64,000 nucleotides of DNA, taken from Thermomicrobiales bacterium. GTDB taxonomy: Bacteria; Chloroflexota; Chloroflexia; Thermomicrobiales; UBA6265. The position numbers were made by a program, and so were the translations under genes. The number at the start of each line of letters is the position of its first letter. Position 1 is the first letter of the stretch. The DNA lies in assembly GCA_023957115.1 (NCBI GenBank), contig JAMLHN010000002.1, forward strand, positions 124,001 through 188,000. Direction: 5' to 3'. Below are positions 44,907-54,264 of the stretch, piece after piece. The notes beneath the pieces are model-generated. The model did not search any database, was not told the origin of the DNA, and was given only the letters and a program-made list of their open reading frames with translations.

Positions 44907-45743
44907 TCAACTTTCCGCCGGTCCAGACGCCATATCGAAGAAGGCGAGATTGTCGGTCGTGATCACATCGACGCCAAGCGCGGCCAGCTCGACCAACCGC
45001 TCGACATCATTGACCGTCCAGGCGTCGATTAAATAGCCGCGTTCCTTCAACTGGATGACGCGTTCCGGGGTCAATGTCCACTCGGGAATTGAGAGGCCGT
45101 CCACTCCATCGAGTCGCCCGTCCTGCTCCAGCAACGCATCGACCTCGGCGGCACTCCCAACCGAAAGAAACGCGAGCGTGTCGTCCAGCTCGGAGCCCAG
45201 ATAGATCAACGCGTCCTGATGCTTCGAAACAAAAATGATCTGCTGATCGGTGGGACGGCCATCGACGAAGCGCACCAGCGAATCGAGCGCCGACTGCCCG
45301 GTCGATTTCAGATCGAGCTTCAGCACGGTCGCACCGGCCGTATACCCGAAGGCCTCACCGAGCCGAGGCACCTGCCAGGCGCGCGTTGGCACCAGGCTCG
45401 ACGGTGCACTGTGGGTCGCGTAGAGCACGCCCCCTTCGTAGCGGATATCGATCTCCATCCCGGCCGACTGATGGCCAAGCGCACGCCTCGCCGTCGATTC
45501 CTGATTGCCGGCGTTGTGCGCCACGAGCAGAACCGGCGGCAGATAGACCGGCGTCGATCCAGAATAGGGAACGTAGAACTGGATCTGGCGTTGGCCAAAC
45601 ACCGCTTGACGCGCTTCGAGTGAGAAGTCCTTGCCGATGGTCATCGCCATCGCCAGCGACATGGCAAGGGCCAGCCGCGCAATACGGATTGTGGTGCGTT
45701 TGATGATGCGACGATCGGTCAAGGTTTCACCTGTTTTCGGCAT
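44907..45743 (-). CDS. glycerophosphodiester phosphodiesterase-like protein, divergent catalytic motif
   Basis: A 278-residue protein with an N-terminal signal or membrane anchor (ALAMSLAMAMTIGK). The GDPD-type barrel is recognisable from VAHNAGNQESTARRALGH, GMEIDIRYEGGVLYATHSAP and the C-terminal IDAWTVNDVERLV with GVDVITTDNL. The usual HR pair is HN here, while the E-x-D metal pair and second histidine remain, so activity may be altered. Start ATG 45743 is preferred over 45749 because GGGGAG is six bases upstream. It is divergent from the HAD gene. Confidence 0.7.
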   Translation of the reverse strand: MPKTGETLTDRRIIKRTTIRIARLALAMSLAMAMTIGKDFSLEARQAVFGQRQIQFYVPYSGSTPVYLPPVLLVAHNAGNQESTARRALGHQSAGMEIDIRYEGGVLYATHSAPSSLVPTRAWQVPRLGEAFGYTAGATVLKLDLKSTGQSALDSLVRFVDGRPTDQQIIFVSKHQDALIYLGSELDDTLAFLSVGSAAEVDALLEQDGRLDGVDGLSIPEWTLTPERVIQLKERGYLIDAWTVNDVERLVELAALGVDVITTDNLAFFDMASGPAES

Positions 45744-45835
45744 GCCCATCTCCCCAGAAAGGAGGTGGGGTCACCGGAGCAGAAACGATCGAATTGACTG
45801 CAGGCGACAAAAACATAGTAGTCTGACGGGACGAA

Positions 45836-45863
45836 TTCGGACGATATACGTTCGTGGTCCGAA
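45836..45863. promoter_or_regulatory. inverted repeat in the GDPD/HAD divergent region
   Basis: TTCGGAC (45836-45842) and GTCCGAA (45857-45863) form perfect seven-base arms with a 14-base spacer that contains ATATACG. The position between divergent genes suggests a regulator site, but no binding family can be named. Confidence 0.4.
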
Positions 45864-45970
45864 AGCGCCACGATTGAACCAAATTCGGGCCGAAGTCGCG
45901 AACGAACGCGGTCGGGCAACGAAATATTGGTCGCAGTGCCCATACGGCCAATGCGACATAAACAAACATC

Positions 45971-46690
45971 ATGATGAAATCCGGAACCCTGCGCTCCTAT
46001 CGGATCGAACGCCAGACCCTCCTCATCGACGCGGATGACACCCTCTGGCACAACAACATCCACTTCGAACGCACCACCAATGCATTCATCGACTATCTCG
46101 GTCATTCCAGACTGAGTCGCGACGAAGTCCGGCAGGTCGTCAATGAAGTCGAGCGCGCCAATCTCAAGACCAATGGGTATGGCACCGAAAGCTACACGGC
46201 GAATCTGATCGAGGCATACCGCCGGCTGTCCGAGCGCGAGATCGATCAGCGAGCGTTGGACGAGGTGTTCAACATCGGTATGCAGATCCTCGACGCTGAA
46301 ATCGAGCTCCTGCACGGAGTGAGTGAGACCCTGGAAGACCTCAGCACCCGGCACGAGCTCGTCTTGTTCACCAAGGGAAACCCAAATGAGCAACGAAGCA
46401 AGATCGAACGCTCCGGCGTAAAGCAGCACTTCAAGCACATCGACATCGTGACCGAAAAGGATGTCACCGCCTACGTTGAAGTCGTCCGCACAGTTGGCGC
46501 GATTGCAGACCTGACCTGGATGGTGGGGAACTCACCACGATCGGATATCAATCCGGCAATCGATGCTGGGCTGGGCGCCGTCTTCATTCCGTACGAGTTC
46601 ACCTGGGAAATCGAGATCGAAGAAATCTCACTCCCCTCCGGCCGCTTCCTCCAGCTCGACGAGTTCCCGCAGCTTCTCGAGTACTTCTGA
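45971..46690 (+). CDS. HAD family hydrolase
   Basis: A 239-residue haloacid dehalogenase superfamily phosphatase. Motif I is LIDADDTLW (nucleophile and acid aspartates), motif II FTKGN, and motif IV NSPRSDINPA; a helical cap (residues 33-105) places it in subclass C1. It probably removes phosphate from a small metabolite such as a sugar phosphate or nucleotide. The start ATG ATG has a weak ribosome site. It lies alone on the plus strand, divergent from the GDPD-like gene. Confidence 0.88.
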   Translation: MMKSGTLRSYRIERQTLLIDADDTLWHNNIHFERTTNAFIDYLGHSRLSRDEVRQVVNEVERANLKTNGYGTESYTANLIEAYRRLSEREIDQRALDEVFNIGMQILDAEIELLHGVSETLEDLSTRHELVLFTKGNPNEQRSKIERSGVKQHFKHIDIVTEKDVTAYVEVVRTVGAIADLTWMVGNSPRSDINPAIDAGLGAVFIPYEFTWEIEIEEISLPSGRFLQLDEFPQLLEYF

Positions 46691-47099
46691 GCCACCCCTC
46701 GGAAGGTGCATGGCGCATCGGTATGCCTGGGCAATAGGTAAAAGGCAATAGCTCTGGGGGCGGGAGAGGATCACAGCGCCAGGCCGCTCCGCGGCTGAGT
46801 CCGTGCCCTCGGCTGGGCAGTCCCCTTTGTACGGAACCCGGGCAATACACAAGGATGTCTACCCCATACCTTGTATCCCCAAGCAATCGCGGATTTCGTA
46901 TTTGATGGCCCTTGCAGGGAGGAGGCAGCAAGAACAGACGTCGAGAAGCTACGTTTGCCAACCCGAGGTCCCAGATCCTCACACGTACTCGAAAACTCGA
47001 CGATTTGCCTCGGCCCGCGCCGGATTCACTCGCACCCCGACATGATCCCCGCAGATCGTCGCAGGACCCACAACCCGTTCGAATTGCCCAGCTCCTCGT
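46691..47099. other. intergenic region with heptamers and an inverted repeat
   Basis: No gene is supported. GGGCAAT, AGGTAAA, AGGCAAT lie in phase at 46729-46749. ACAAGG (46849-46854) and CCTTGT (46869-46874) pair across a 14-base spacer. The remainder shows no signal I can defend. Confidence 0.45.
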
Positions 47100-48716
47100 C
47101 TATTTCACAACAATCGTCCCCTGCATGTTCGGGTGGTACGAGCAGTTGTAGGTGAAGGTCCCTTCCTTGTCGAACTGGAAGCTGAAACTCTGCCCCGGAT
47201 TCAGGTTGCCCGAATTGAACTCGCCGTCATCCGCGGTCGCCGTATGCGCCACCGAGTCCATGTTCGTCCAGGTCACCGTCGTTCCCTTGGGAACGTCCAT
47301 CTCCTTCGGATTGAACGCGAAGTTCTTGATCTCGATGGCAAATGCGCCTGTCGCCGATTTGCCACCCGAGTTCGAGCTCGCGGCCGAATCGCTATTCCCC
47401 GCGGCACTGGCGGCAGGGGTCGGGATCATCGCGGTATTGGCCACCGATCCCGCGCCTCCGAGCGTTGCCGTCATCGGGTCGGGCGTCGCCACATCGCACG
47501 TCGACAGTTCGACGATGTTTGGTGAGATCGTCATCGGTTGCGGCCGGCTCAGATCTACCCGAACGATGCCGCCGATGTTCGAGTCAGCCCCGAATGCGGG
47601 GGTCGACACATAAAGCGCGCCATCCGGTCCGACGCCCATGGAGATCGGGAAATCGAGTCCGACGACAACCTCAGCAAGCGTATCCGGTCCCGTTTGCTTG
47701 ACGATCCGCCCGGTATTGGGGTGGACATACGGCGGATTGTCGCTATTCCCCGTTGCCATCTCGAGCGCGTAAAGATCGCCGGCCGGCGACACGGCGAGTC
47801 CTGTGACCATCGTCAGGCCAGTCCATACGGTCGTGATATTGCCTTGCTGATCGACCTTGATCACCTTGGACGAGCCGTCGACATACGGCGCAGGGGTCAG
47901 GAACGAGACATAGACGCCGCCATCTGGTGCGAGCGCAATGCCGGTCGGCACGGGATGTCCGTCGGACAGGTCGGCCATGCGAGTGATTTCACCCTCAGGC
48001 GTGACTTTGAGCACCTGCCCGCTGTTCGATTCGACGACCCAGAGAAAGCTCTCCCCGGCGACCATGGCGAAGGTTTCCCCTTCGGGCCCCTGATCGTAGG
48101 CCAGATGCTCGACCGGGTTCTGCTGGATCCAATCGCGAACGTCCGCTACGAGGGTCAACGTTCCATTCGGATTCACCGCGTAGACGCCGTTCGGGAATTC
48201 AGGGAAGAGCATGGCGGAGTCGCCCCCGTCCTGCAGGACGTAGAGCTGGCCCGAGAGAAACGCCACGTCTGACGGTCCCTGATCGTGCCCGTTCATTCCT
48301 CGGGTCGATGGCAGCCCACTGGCGACATATTGCGGGCATCCCAGGGTGACCACATCGTCACGCAGCACGATCCGCACCACGCTCGCGGTCGTCCCGGCAA
48401 AGCTCGGCACGGGAGTCGCGTCATCGGATGTCGCACTCGAAAACTCGACCGATCCGCCGGTTCCGGCCAGCGCAACGTACATGGCGCCATTGCTGTCCCA
48501 GGTGAATCCGCGCGGATTCTGCAGGCCGCCCGCGTAGAGCGTAATACCAGGCGAGCTGGCTTGCGGGGACGCTATGACCTCCGGCGACGCCATAGGCGAC
48601 GACGCCGGCGCCGGATCCGCGACTGGGGTCGCGTCCTGCGCTGAAAGCGATTGGGCAATGAGCAGCCCGCTGACCACGAGCAGGGTCAGAAGCGAAACGG
48701 GTATCCATCGACGCAT
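47100..48716 (-). CDS. exported ScyD/ScyE-like propeller fused to a blue-copper (cupredoxin) domain
   Basis: A 538-residue secreted protein. A Sec signal (SLLTLLVVSGLLIAQSLSAQ) is followed by an Ala/Pro/Ser linker. Residues about 55-400 match the ScyD/ScyE-type propeller (YAGGLQNPRGFTWDSNGAMY, NGHDQGPSDVAFLSGQLYVL, GHPVPTGIALAPDGGVYVSF). After a Ser/Gly/Ala linker, the last 95 or so residues are a plastocyanin-like domain with type-1 copper ligands in SVAHTAT and YNCSYHPNM (His, Cys, His, Met). It follows the multicopper oxidase by 38 bases in the same direction, so it may be its electron donor or acceptor. Confidence 0.87.
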   Translation of the reverse strand: MRRWIPVSLLTLLVVSGLLIAQSLSAQDATPVADPAPASSPMASPEVIASPQASSPGITLYAGGLQNPRGFTWDSNGAMYVALAGTGGSVEFSSATSDDATPVPSFAGTTASVVRIVLRDDVVTLGCPQYVASGLPSTRGMNGHDQGPSDVAFLSGQLYVLQDGGDSAMLFPEFPNGVYAVNPNGTLTLVADVRDWIQQNPVEHLAYDQGPEGETFAMVAGESFLWVVESNSGQVLKVTPEGEITRMADLSDGHPVPTGIALAPDGGVYVSFLTPAPYVDGSSKVIKVDQQGNITTVWTGLTMVTGLAVSPAGDLYALEMATGNSDNPPYVHPNTGRIVKQTGPDTLAEVVVGLDFPISMGVGPDGALYVSTPAFGADSNIGGIVRVDLSRPQPMTISPNIVELSTCDVATPDPMTATLGGAGSVANTAMIPTPAASAAGNSDSAASSNSGGKSATGAFAIEIKNFAFNPKEMDVPKGTTVTWTNMDSVAHTATADDGEFNSGNLNPGQSFSFQFDKEGTFTYNCSYHPNMQGTIVVK

Positions 48717-48753
48717 GAGTCTCTCTCCGTTGGTCTGCTTGGGTACGACGAAA

Positions 48754-50292
48754 CTAGGGGACGACCTCGACGGTCGCCATCATGCCGAAGTCCTCATGCG
48801 AGAGGATGTGACAGTGGTAGACGAACTTGCCATCGAAGTCCGCAAACCGCATGCGAATCGTGACCTCGCCATTCGGGGGCAGATTGATCGTATCGTCGTA
48901 GCTGTCGGCCTCGACCGCCTGCCCGTTCACCGCCACGACCTGAAAGTCGTTGACGTGAATATGGAATGGGTGGTAGTGCGTGCTCTCGTTCTTGACCAGC
49001 CACTCTTCGAGCGCGCCCAGCTTCACCGTTTGGTCGACCCGATCCATGGAGAAATGCTTCCCATCGATCGCCAGGAAGAGGGGAGGCCCCAGTTCCTGGA
49101 ACGCGGTCACCCGGTAGCGATCGACCGGGAGCTGGCTGAGATCCTCGAAGGGAATGAGCTCGGTCGGGAGCGGTTGCGGCTCGAGCGCCGGACCGTCCAC
49201 CACCATCGTGGCCAGCAGCATGTGGGGCTGTGCCTGATAGTCGATCCCCCAGGGCAGGCTTACGAGTTGATAACTCCCTGGAGTCTCGCTCGCCTGGACC
49301 AGTACCTCGACCCGCTCGGCCGGCCCCAGCAGCACCTGATCGACCGGCACGACGTGCGAGCAGGGATTGCCATCCTTGGCAATCTCATACATCGTGTGTC
49401 CCTGGAGTTGTAGCAACAGGAAATCGTCGGAGCATGCATTCGCGATCCGCCAGCGCTGCGTTTCGCCCGGCTGGATCGAAATGGTCGGCTGATACTGCGC
49501 GTTGATCGTATGGAGCCGGGTAGAAACCGACTGTTGATCAAACGGCACCATGTTGCCGTCGCCGTCGAACTGAGAGCCCTGGACGAAGAGGATGCGGTCT
49601 TTCAGTCCCGCGATGCCGTCGATATTGTCGAGTCCACCCTGGATGATGATGGCCCCCGTCAGCCCGGCCGTCGTCTGGTCAGCGGTGTTGCCGTGACAAT
49701 GCGGGTGGTACCAGTAGATACCGGGAAAGTGGTTGTCCGGAATCTTGTATTCGTAGTCGAATGTCTCGCCTGGACCGATATGGAGGAAGATGTTGTCCGA
49801 GTTGTCCTTGGGCGAAACGTGAAATCCGTGCGTGTGCACATTGGTGCAATCATCGAGATCGTTGATGACCTTGTTCTTCCACGTGTCTCCCGGATTGAGC
49901 ACGATCGTCGGCCCCGGGAAGCTTCCGTTGGGCACCCGGCTCATCACCGGCTGACCGGCGAACATGGTTGGGCTCATCGCCATCGTCATGGTCGTTTCGA
50001 GTACTCCGCCGGTACTGATATGCCGTTGCGGCTCGGCCAGCGGCTGCCCGCTGATCGGCACGAATGGTGGCCCCGCAGCCGCAGGAGACGCGGCGGCCGG
50101 CGTGCCACCATGGGCGGCATGCGGATCGGCAACAGGCGAAGCTTCGGGCGTACCATCGGCCGCGGTGACGATACGCTCCGCGGCTACGGCAACGCCCAAT
50201 CCCGCGACACCGGCGGCGCCAAGTCCAAATGCGGTACGACGAGAAATTCGGCGCGGAATGTCCGCGTCGCGGTGTTCTTCCGATGAGTGCAT
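48754..50292 (-). CDS. Tat-exported multicopper oxidase (three cupredoxin domains)
   Basis: A 512-residue oxidase. Start ATG 50292 is chosen because AAAGGGATC precedes it; a longer frame reaches 50337. The twin-arginine signal is RRISRRTAFGLGAAGVAGLG, followed by a His/Ala/Pro-rich linker (VADPHAAHGGTPAAASP). Copper-site motifs in order: HTHGFHVSP, YWYHPHCHGN, HPFHIHVNDF and the last HCHILSHEDFGMM, which holds the type-1 and type-3 ligands. Such enzymes oxidise phenols or metals such as Cu(I) and reduce oxygen to water. It forms an operon with the cupredoxin-propeller gene. Confidence 0.94.
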   Translation of the reverse strand: MHSSEEHRDADIPRRISRRTAFGLGAAGVAGLGVAVAAERIVTAADGTPEASPVADPHAAHGGTPAAASPAAAGPPFVPISGQPLAEPQRHISTGGVLETTMTMAMSPTMFAGQPVMSRVPNGSFPGPTIVLNPGDTWKNKVINDLDDCTNVHTHGFHVSPKDNSDNIFLHIGPGETFDYEYKIPDNHFPGIYWYHPHCHGNTADQTTAGLTGAIIIQGGLDNIDGIAGLKDRILFVQGSQFDGDGNMVPFDQQSVSTRLHTINAQYQPTISIQPGETQRWRIANACSDDFLLLQLQGHTMYEIAKDGNPCSHVVPVDQVLLGPAERVEVLVQASETPGSYQLVSLPWGIDYQAQPHMLLATMVVDGPALEPQPLPTELIPFEDLSQLPVDRYRVTAFQELGPPLFLAIDGKHFSMDRVDQTVKLGALEEWLVKNESTHYHPFHIHVNDFQVVAVNGQAVEADSYDDTINLPPNGEVTIRMRFADFDGKFVYHCHILSHEDFGMMATVEVVP

Positions 50293-50468
50293 CAGATCCC
50301 TTTCAGACCCAGGCGATGACGGATCCGTTCCAGGCAACGCTGCCCAAAGATTGGAGTTGGTTACCCTATCATCCTAGCAAACTGGATCGTCGTTCGCTTG
50401 CCCCCTCGGCCCGCAATGTCCGCTCTTGCGCGATCGCCCAATCGTGACCTCAGGAAGGCCACTCACAC

Positions 50469-51734
50469 ATGACCGAAATGCCATCGACCCTCTCGATCGA
50501 CGCTGCACGGGCGTTGCTGCTCCACGCACAGGGCATCGAGCCTGGTCCTTCCCGTTTGGCAACCCGGCAGTCCGTTCTGGCTTCGATTCGACGAATGGGG
50601 CAGCTGCAGATCGACACCATCTCGGTGGTCAATCGCAGTCCGTACCTGGTGCTGTTCAGCCGGAGTGGACCGTTCGAGACCGTCTGGCTCGAAGAGCTGC
50701 TTGCTCGCGGGAAGATCTTCGAAGCCTGGTCGCACGAAGCGTCGTTTTTACCAATCGAGGACTATCCGACGGCCGCGGCCCGGTTTGCCGAGTCGAAACC
50801 CTGGCGCAATCGGTATCGGGCATTTCTGGAGACCCATCGCGAACGTGCCGATGAGCTGATCGAGCTGATCCGCACGAACGGACCGGTTCGCTCGGCCGAC
50901 TTCGAACGTGAGCAACCGAAGAGCACGGGCTGGTGGAGCGAGCGCAAGCACGAAAAGCTGGTGCTGGAAAGCCTCTTCGCCGGCGGCACGGTCATGATCG
51001 TCGCCCGCGAGAACTTTCAGCGAGTTTACGGGCTGCGTGAAATGGTGCTCCCGGCTTGGGAAGACCATCATGCCGACACACTCGACGACGCCGACGATGC
51101 CATGGTCGCGAAGTCGATCGAGGCGCTGGGCGTGGCGACCAATCGCTGGATTGCCGACTACTACCGGATGCCGGTCGCCCGCGCCACGGCGGCGTTGAAG
51201 CGACAACTCGAACGGGGAACAGTGGTCGAAACGCAAATCGAGGAGCTCGGGCGCGCATTCGTCCATGCCTCGAACGTTGCGCTTGCGCGCAAGGCGAATC
51301 GGGGCCGGCTGACCCCGCAACGGACCGTGCTCCTCTCGCCATTCGATCCGGTCGTCTGGCACCGTCTCCGCGCCTCCGAGCTCTTCGGATTCGACTATCT
51401 GATCGAGTGCTACACGCCGGCGGAGAAACGCGTCTACGGCTATTTCACGCTGCCAATCCTGCACCGGGGTCAGCTCGTCGGCCGGCTCGACCCCAAAGCC
51501 CATCGCGCGAATGGGATCTTCGAGGTCCGGAATCTGCATCTGGAACCATGGTTCGAGCCGGACAGCCGCTTCATCGACGAGCTGGCAGAGACGCTCGCCG
51601 GGTTCGCGATGTGGCATGGAACCCCGGAGGTTCGGATCACACGCACCACCCCGGCGGACATTCAGGAATCGCTCCAGCCCCACGTGCAGCGATGCTCGAA
51701 CGAAGGCGGTGCGCACGTGTCGTCGCCGGTGTAG
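50469..51734 (+). CDS. YcaQ-like winged-helix DNA glycosylase family protein
   Basis: A 421-residue member of the YcaQ/AlkX HTH_42 family, whose studied members unhook interstrand crosslinks or excise bulky alkyl bases. The catalytic QxD is visible in MGQLQIDTISVVNRSPYLV near residue 40. Three winged-helix-like regions follow, with KIFEAWSHEASFLPIEDYP, WWSERKHEKLVLESLFAGG, and SPFDPVVWHRLRASELFGFD. AGGAAGG precedes the ATG. It is divergent from the multicopper oxidase; no functional link is evident. Confidence 0.85.
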   Translation: MTEMPSTLSIDAARALLLHAQGIEPGPSRLATRQSVLASIRRMGQLQIDTISVVNRSPYLVLFSRSGPFETVWLEELLARGKIFEAWSHEASFLPIEDYPTAAARFAESKPWRNRYRAFLETHRERADELIELIRTNGPVRSADFEREQPKSTGWWSERKHEKLVLESLFAGGTVMIVARENFQRVYGLREMVLPAWEDHHADTLDDADDAMVAKSIEALGVATNRWIADYYRMPVARATAALKRQLERGTVVETQIEELGRAFVHASNVALARKANRGRLTPQRTVLLSPFDPVVWHRLRASELFGFDYLIECYTPAEKRVYGYFTLPILHRGQLVGRLDPKAHRANGIFEVRNLHLEPWFEPDSRFIDELAETLAGFAMWHGTPEVRITRTTPADIQESLQPHVQRCSNEGGAHVSSPV

Positions 51735-51810
51735 TGCACCGCCCCGGCGTCCTCCTGGTGAGCCTTGATTGGGGACTCTTGACGTTCAGGATAAATGACG
51801 CCATGCCGCC

Positions 51811-51992
51811 ACATACGTACGCACCAAAGGAATATTAGAGTGGCTTGCAGATAAGCTCGGACATCGATCTCTGGACGTTCAGGCAGAACCAAAGCCGTTC
51901 TGTCGCGTACGTACGCACCACAGGAGTGTTAGCCCAGCGTTTCAACGTTGGGAGATCGAGTCCTCGCGCTAGCCCAGGGTTTCAACCCTGGA
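51811..51992. repeat. dispersed repeat, copy B, with two hairpins
   Basis: About 180 bases aligning with 19003-19186. Two units sharing TACGTACGCACC begin at 51815 and 51908, with TTAG at 51835 and 51929, a 94-base period. Hairpins are at 51934-51951 (CCAGCGTTTCAACGTTGG) and 51974-51991 (CCAGGGTTTCAACCCTGG). It fills the gap between the YcaQ-like gene and the convergent ABC exporter. Confidence 0.75.
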
Positions 51993-52023
51993 AACCCTTC
52001 CGCAAGTCGCTGAAAGCTCCGCA

Positions 52024-53970
52024 CTACGCCGAGGCTTGCATCCAGGACGAACTGGGCGCCAGATCGAACTCCGCGGTCGGTAGCGGCTCCAGATAGCTCT
52101 CCGCCTGAAGGTTGAACAGATCCGCATAGCGGCCGTTCAGCGCCATCAGCTCGGCGTGCGTGCCATGCTCGATGAGCCGCGCGTTTTCCAGCACCAGAAT
52201 CCGATCGGCGCGGCGCGTGGTCGAGAAGCGGTGCGAGATGAAGATCGCCATTCGCCCTTCCGCCAGCTGCTTGATACGCGCGAAGAGATCGTGCTCCGCT
52301 TCGGCATCGAGTGCGGACGTCGGCTCGTCCAAAATTAGAATCTGCGCATCGCGCATGAATGCCCGGGAAAGCGCGATCCGCTGCCATTCACCGCCGGACA
52401 GTTGATGACCGTCTTCGAACCACTTGCCCAGGATAGTGTCGTACCGGTCCGGAAGTGAGTCGATCAGGCCACTGGCCCCACCCCGCGTCGCGGCCGATTC
52501 GATGGCGCCCCGGTCGAGCAGTTGCTCGACATTGCCAACCCCGATGTTCTCCGAAACCGGCAGCTGGTACATCGCGTAGTCCTGGAACATCATGCCGAAC
52601 TGCCTGCGAAGCTCGCTTGGATCGTATTCCCGGATGTCGATGCCATCGACCAGAATCTGGCCCTCGTGCGGATCGTAAAGACGGCCCAGCAGTTTCACGA
52701 TCGTCGATTTCCCAGCGCCATTCTTACCGACCAACGCAACCGTCTCGCCCAATCCGATCGTGAAAGAGACATTGTCCAGTGCCGGCTCGGATCGACCCGG
52801 ATAGGCGAAGGAGACATTTCGGAACTCGATGCCGTGCGTGAACGGAACCCTGATCGGAACCGGGTGCTCGGGCGCTGCGATCTGCGGTTCGCGATCGAGC
52901 AAGTCGTAGAGCGTGGAGAGATAGAGCCCATGTTCGTAGATACCCTGGAACCCACTCAGGATGCCCTGAAACGCGTTCTGCACCTGTTGCGCGGCCTGGG
53001 TGAACACCGTCAGCTGACCCAGGGAGATCACCCCCTTGACCGCCTGAACCGCAACATAGAGGAAGGTGGCCGAGCTGGCCACGATCGTCAGCGCTCCCCA
53101 GCCGAAACCAGCCAGGTAGCGACGAATAAGGAGCGAGCGAGTCTCCTGATAATAGCCTTGTGCGATCCCATCGTAGCGATCGATGAAATGATCGCCGAGC
53201 GTGTAGAGCTTGATTTCCTTATTGAAGGAATCGGTCGTCAGCACATTGGTCAGGTAGGACATCATGCGGCGTGTTGGCGAGAGACGACGCATCTGTTGGA
53301 ATCCCCACCAGCTATACCGCGATCCCGAGACGAACGCGGGCACCGGGGAGAGCAGGGCAGCAACCGCGATCCAGGGGGACAATCCGATCAACAAGCCAAC
53401 CATCGTTGCAAAGGTGATGATCGAGCGTGCCAGCCCGAACACCTGGGAAACCATCTGCACGGGACGGCTGGCAGACTCACGTTGCGCCTGCTGAAGCTGA
53501 TCGTAGTAGGCGGCGTTCTCGAAATCGGCCAGATCGAGCGTATTGGCATGACGCATGATCAGCTGCTGGACATGAATCGTCAGCTTTTCCTGCAGGAGCT
53601 GCTGATCGATGTTGCTCAGCGTCTGGAAGAGCGATCCACTCAGAAAGAGCAGGAGCTGCGCGATCGCCAGGAGAACGATGGGGCGAATGTAGGGATCGGC
53701 TGTCCCGGCGCGAATACCGTCCGCAACTTCGTCGATGAGCGCTCCGGCCAGCCAAACTTGCAATGCCGGGATCACCGCCAGCAGGAGCGTCAAGACGGCA
53801 AGTGCAATGGTTTGCCATTTGCTCGTCTGCCAGACGAGCCGGAAGACCCGAATCGTCGAGGTCCAGGTTTGTGAGGCTCCCTGCTGCAGCGACTCCCAGC
53901 GGGGCGTGCGTCGTGCCGATTCTGGCGGGTCGTTCGGGGATTTTCGTGGGGTCGAGTTTCGTGGCCGCAT
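52024..53970 (-). CDS. ABC transporter, fused membrane and ATP-binding domains (exporter type)
   Basis: A 648-residue half-transporter, taken from ATG 53970 (after AGGTGG); a longer frame reaches 54168 and the start is uncertain. The transmembrane part (about residues 45-390) is of the type I exporter fold. The nucleotide-binding part carries Walker A VGKNGAGKSTIVK, Q-loop MMFQDYAMYQLPVSENIG, signature LSGGEWQRIALSRAFM, Walker B ILILDEPTSALD and H-loop FISHRFSTT. It would work as a homodimer or with a distant partner. It is divergent from the amidohydrolase gene; the substrate is unknown. Confidence 0.93.
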   Translation of the reverse strand: MRPRNSTPRKSPNDPPESARRTPRWESLQQGASQTWTSTIRVFRLVWQTSKWQTIALAVLTLLLAVIPALQVWLAGALIDEVADGIRAGTADPYIRPIVLLAIAQLLLFLSGSLFQTLSNIDQQLLQEKLTIHVQQLIMRHANTLDLADFENAAYYDQLQQAQRESASRPVQMVSQVFGLARSIITFATMVGLLIGLSPWIAVAALLSPVPAFVSGSRYSWWGFQQMRRLSPTRRMMSYLTNVLTTDSFNKEIKLYTLGDHFIDRYDGIAQGYYQETRSLLIRRYLAGFGWGALTIVASSATFLYVAVQAVKGVISLGQLTVFTQAAQQVQNAFQGILSGFQGIYEHGLYLSTLYDLLDREPQIAAPEHPVPIRVPFTHGIEFRNVSFAYPGRSEPALDNVSFTIGLGETVALVGKNGAGKSTIVKLLGRLYDPHEGQILVDGIDIREYDPSELRRQFGMMFQDYAMYQLPVSENIGVGNVEQLLDRGAIESAATRGGASGLIDSLPDRYDTILGKWFEDGHQLSGGEWQRIALSRAFMRDAQILILDEPTSALDAEAEHDLFARIKQLAEGRMAIFISHRFSTTRRADRILVLENARLIEHGTHAELMALNGRYADLFNLQAESYLEPLPTAEFDLAPSSSWMQASA

Positions 53971-54264
53971 ACCGCGACCACCTGGCCGGGAGCCATGAAG
54001 AGCTGTAGGTTCGATCAATCTTTTCTCGTGCGCCTCCTCTTGCTTTCCGGTTCGCCACGAACCGGACACACGTTTCAGTCGAAATTCGATACGAGATAAG
54101 TCTCGCGTCGAACGAGCTTGTCGCCAACTCCTCCTTCGGGTAACTGCGAGGCCGAGTAGACTGCCCAATCGAGTAGGGGAATACGGTTTCGATCCGATCT
54201 CGGCGGCGTACGGCTATGGGACGCCAAGGTGCCGGCCGCCGATCAACATGAGGGAGCAGCTACC

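Noticed and set aside
19003..51992. A CRISPR-like reading of the repeated palindromes
   Set aside because: There are only two units per copy, no regular 25-40-base spacers, and no cas genes nearby.
52522..53874. 450-codon open frame opposite the ABC exporter
   Set aside because: The exporter has all ATPase motifs on the other strand; the antisense product is His/Arg/Asp-rich noise.
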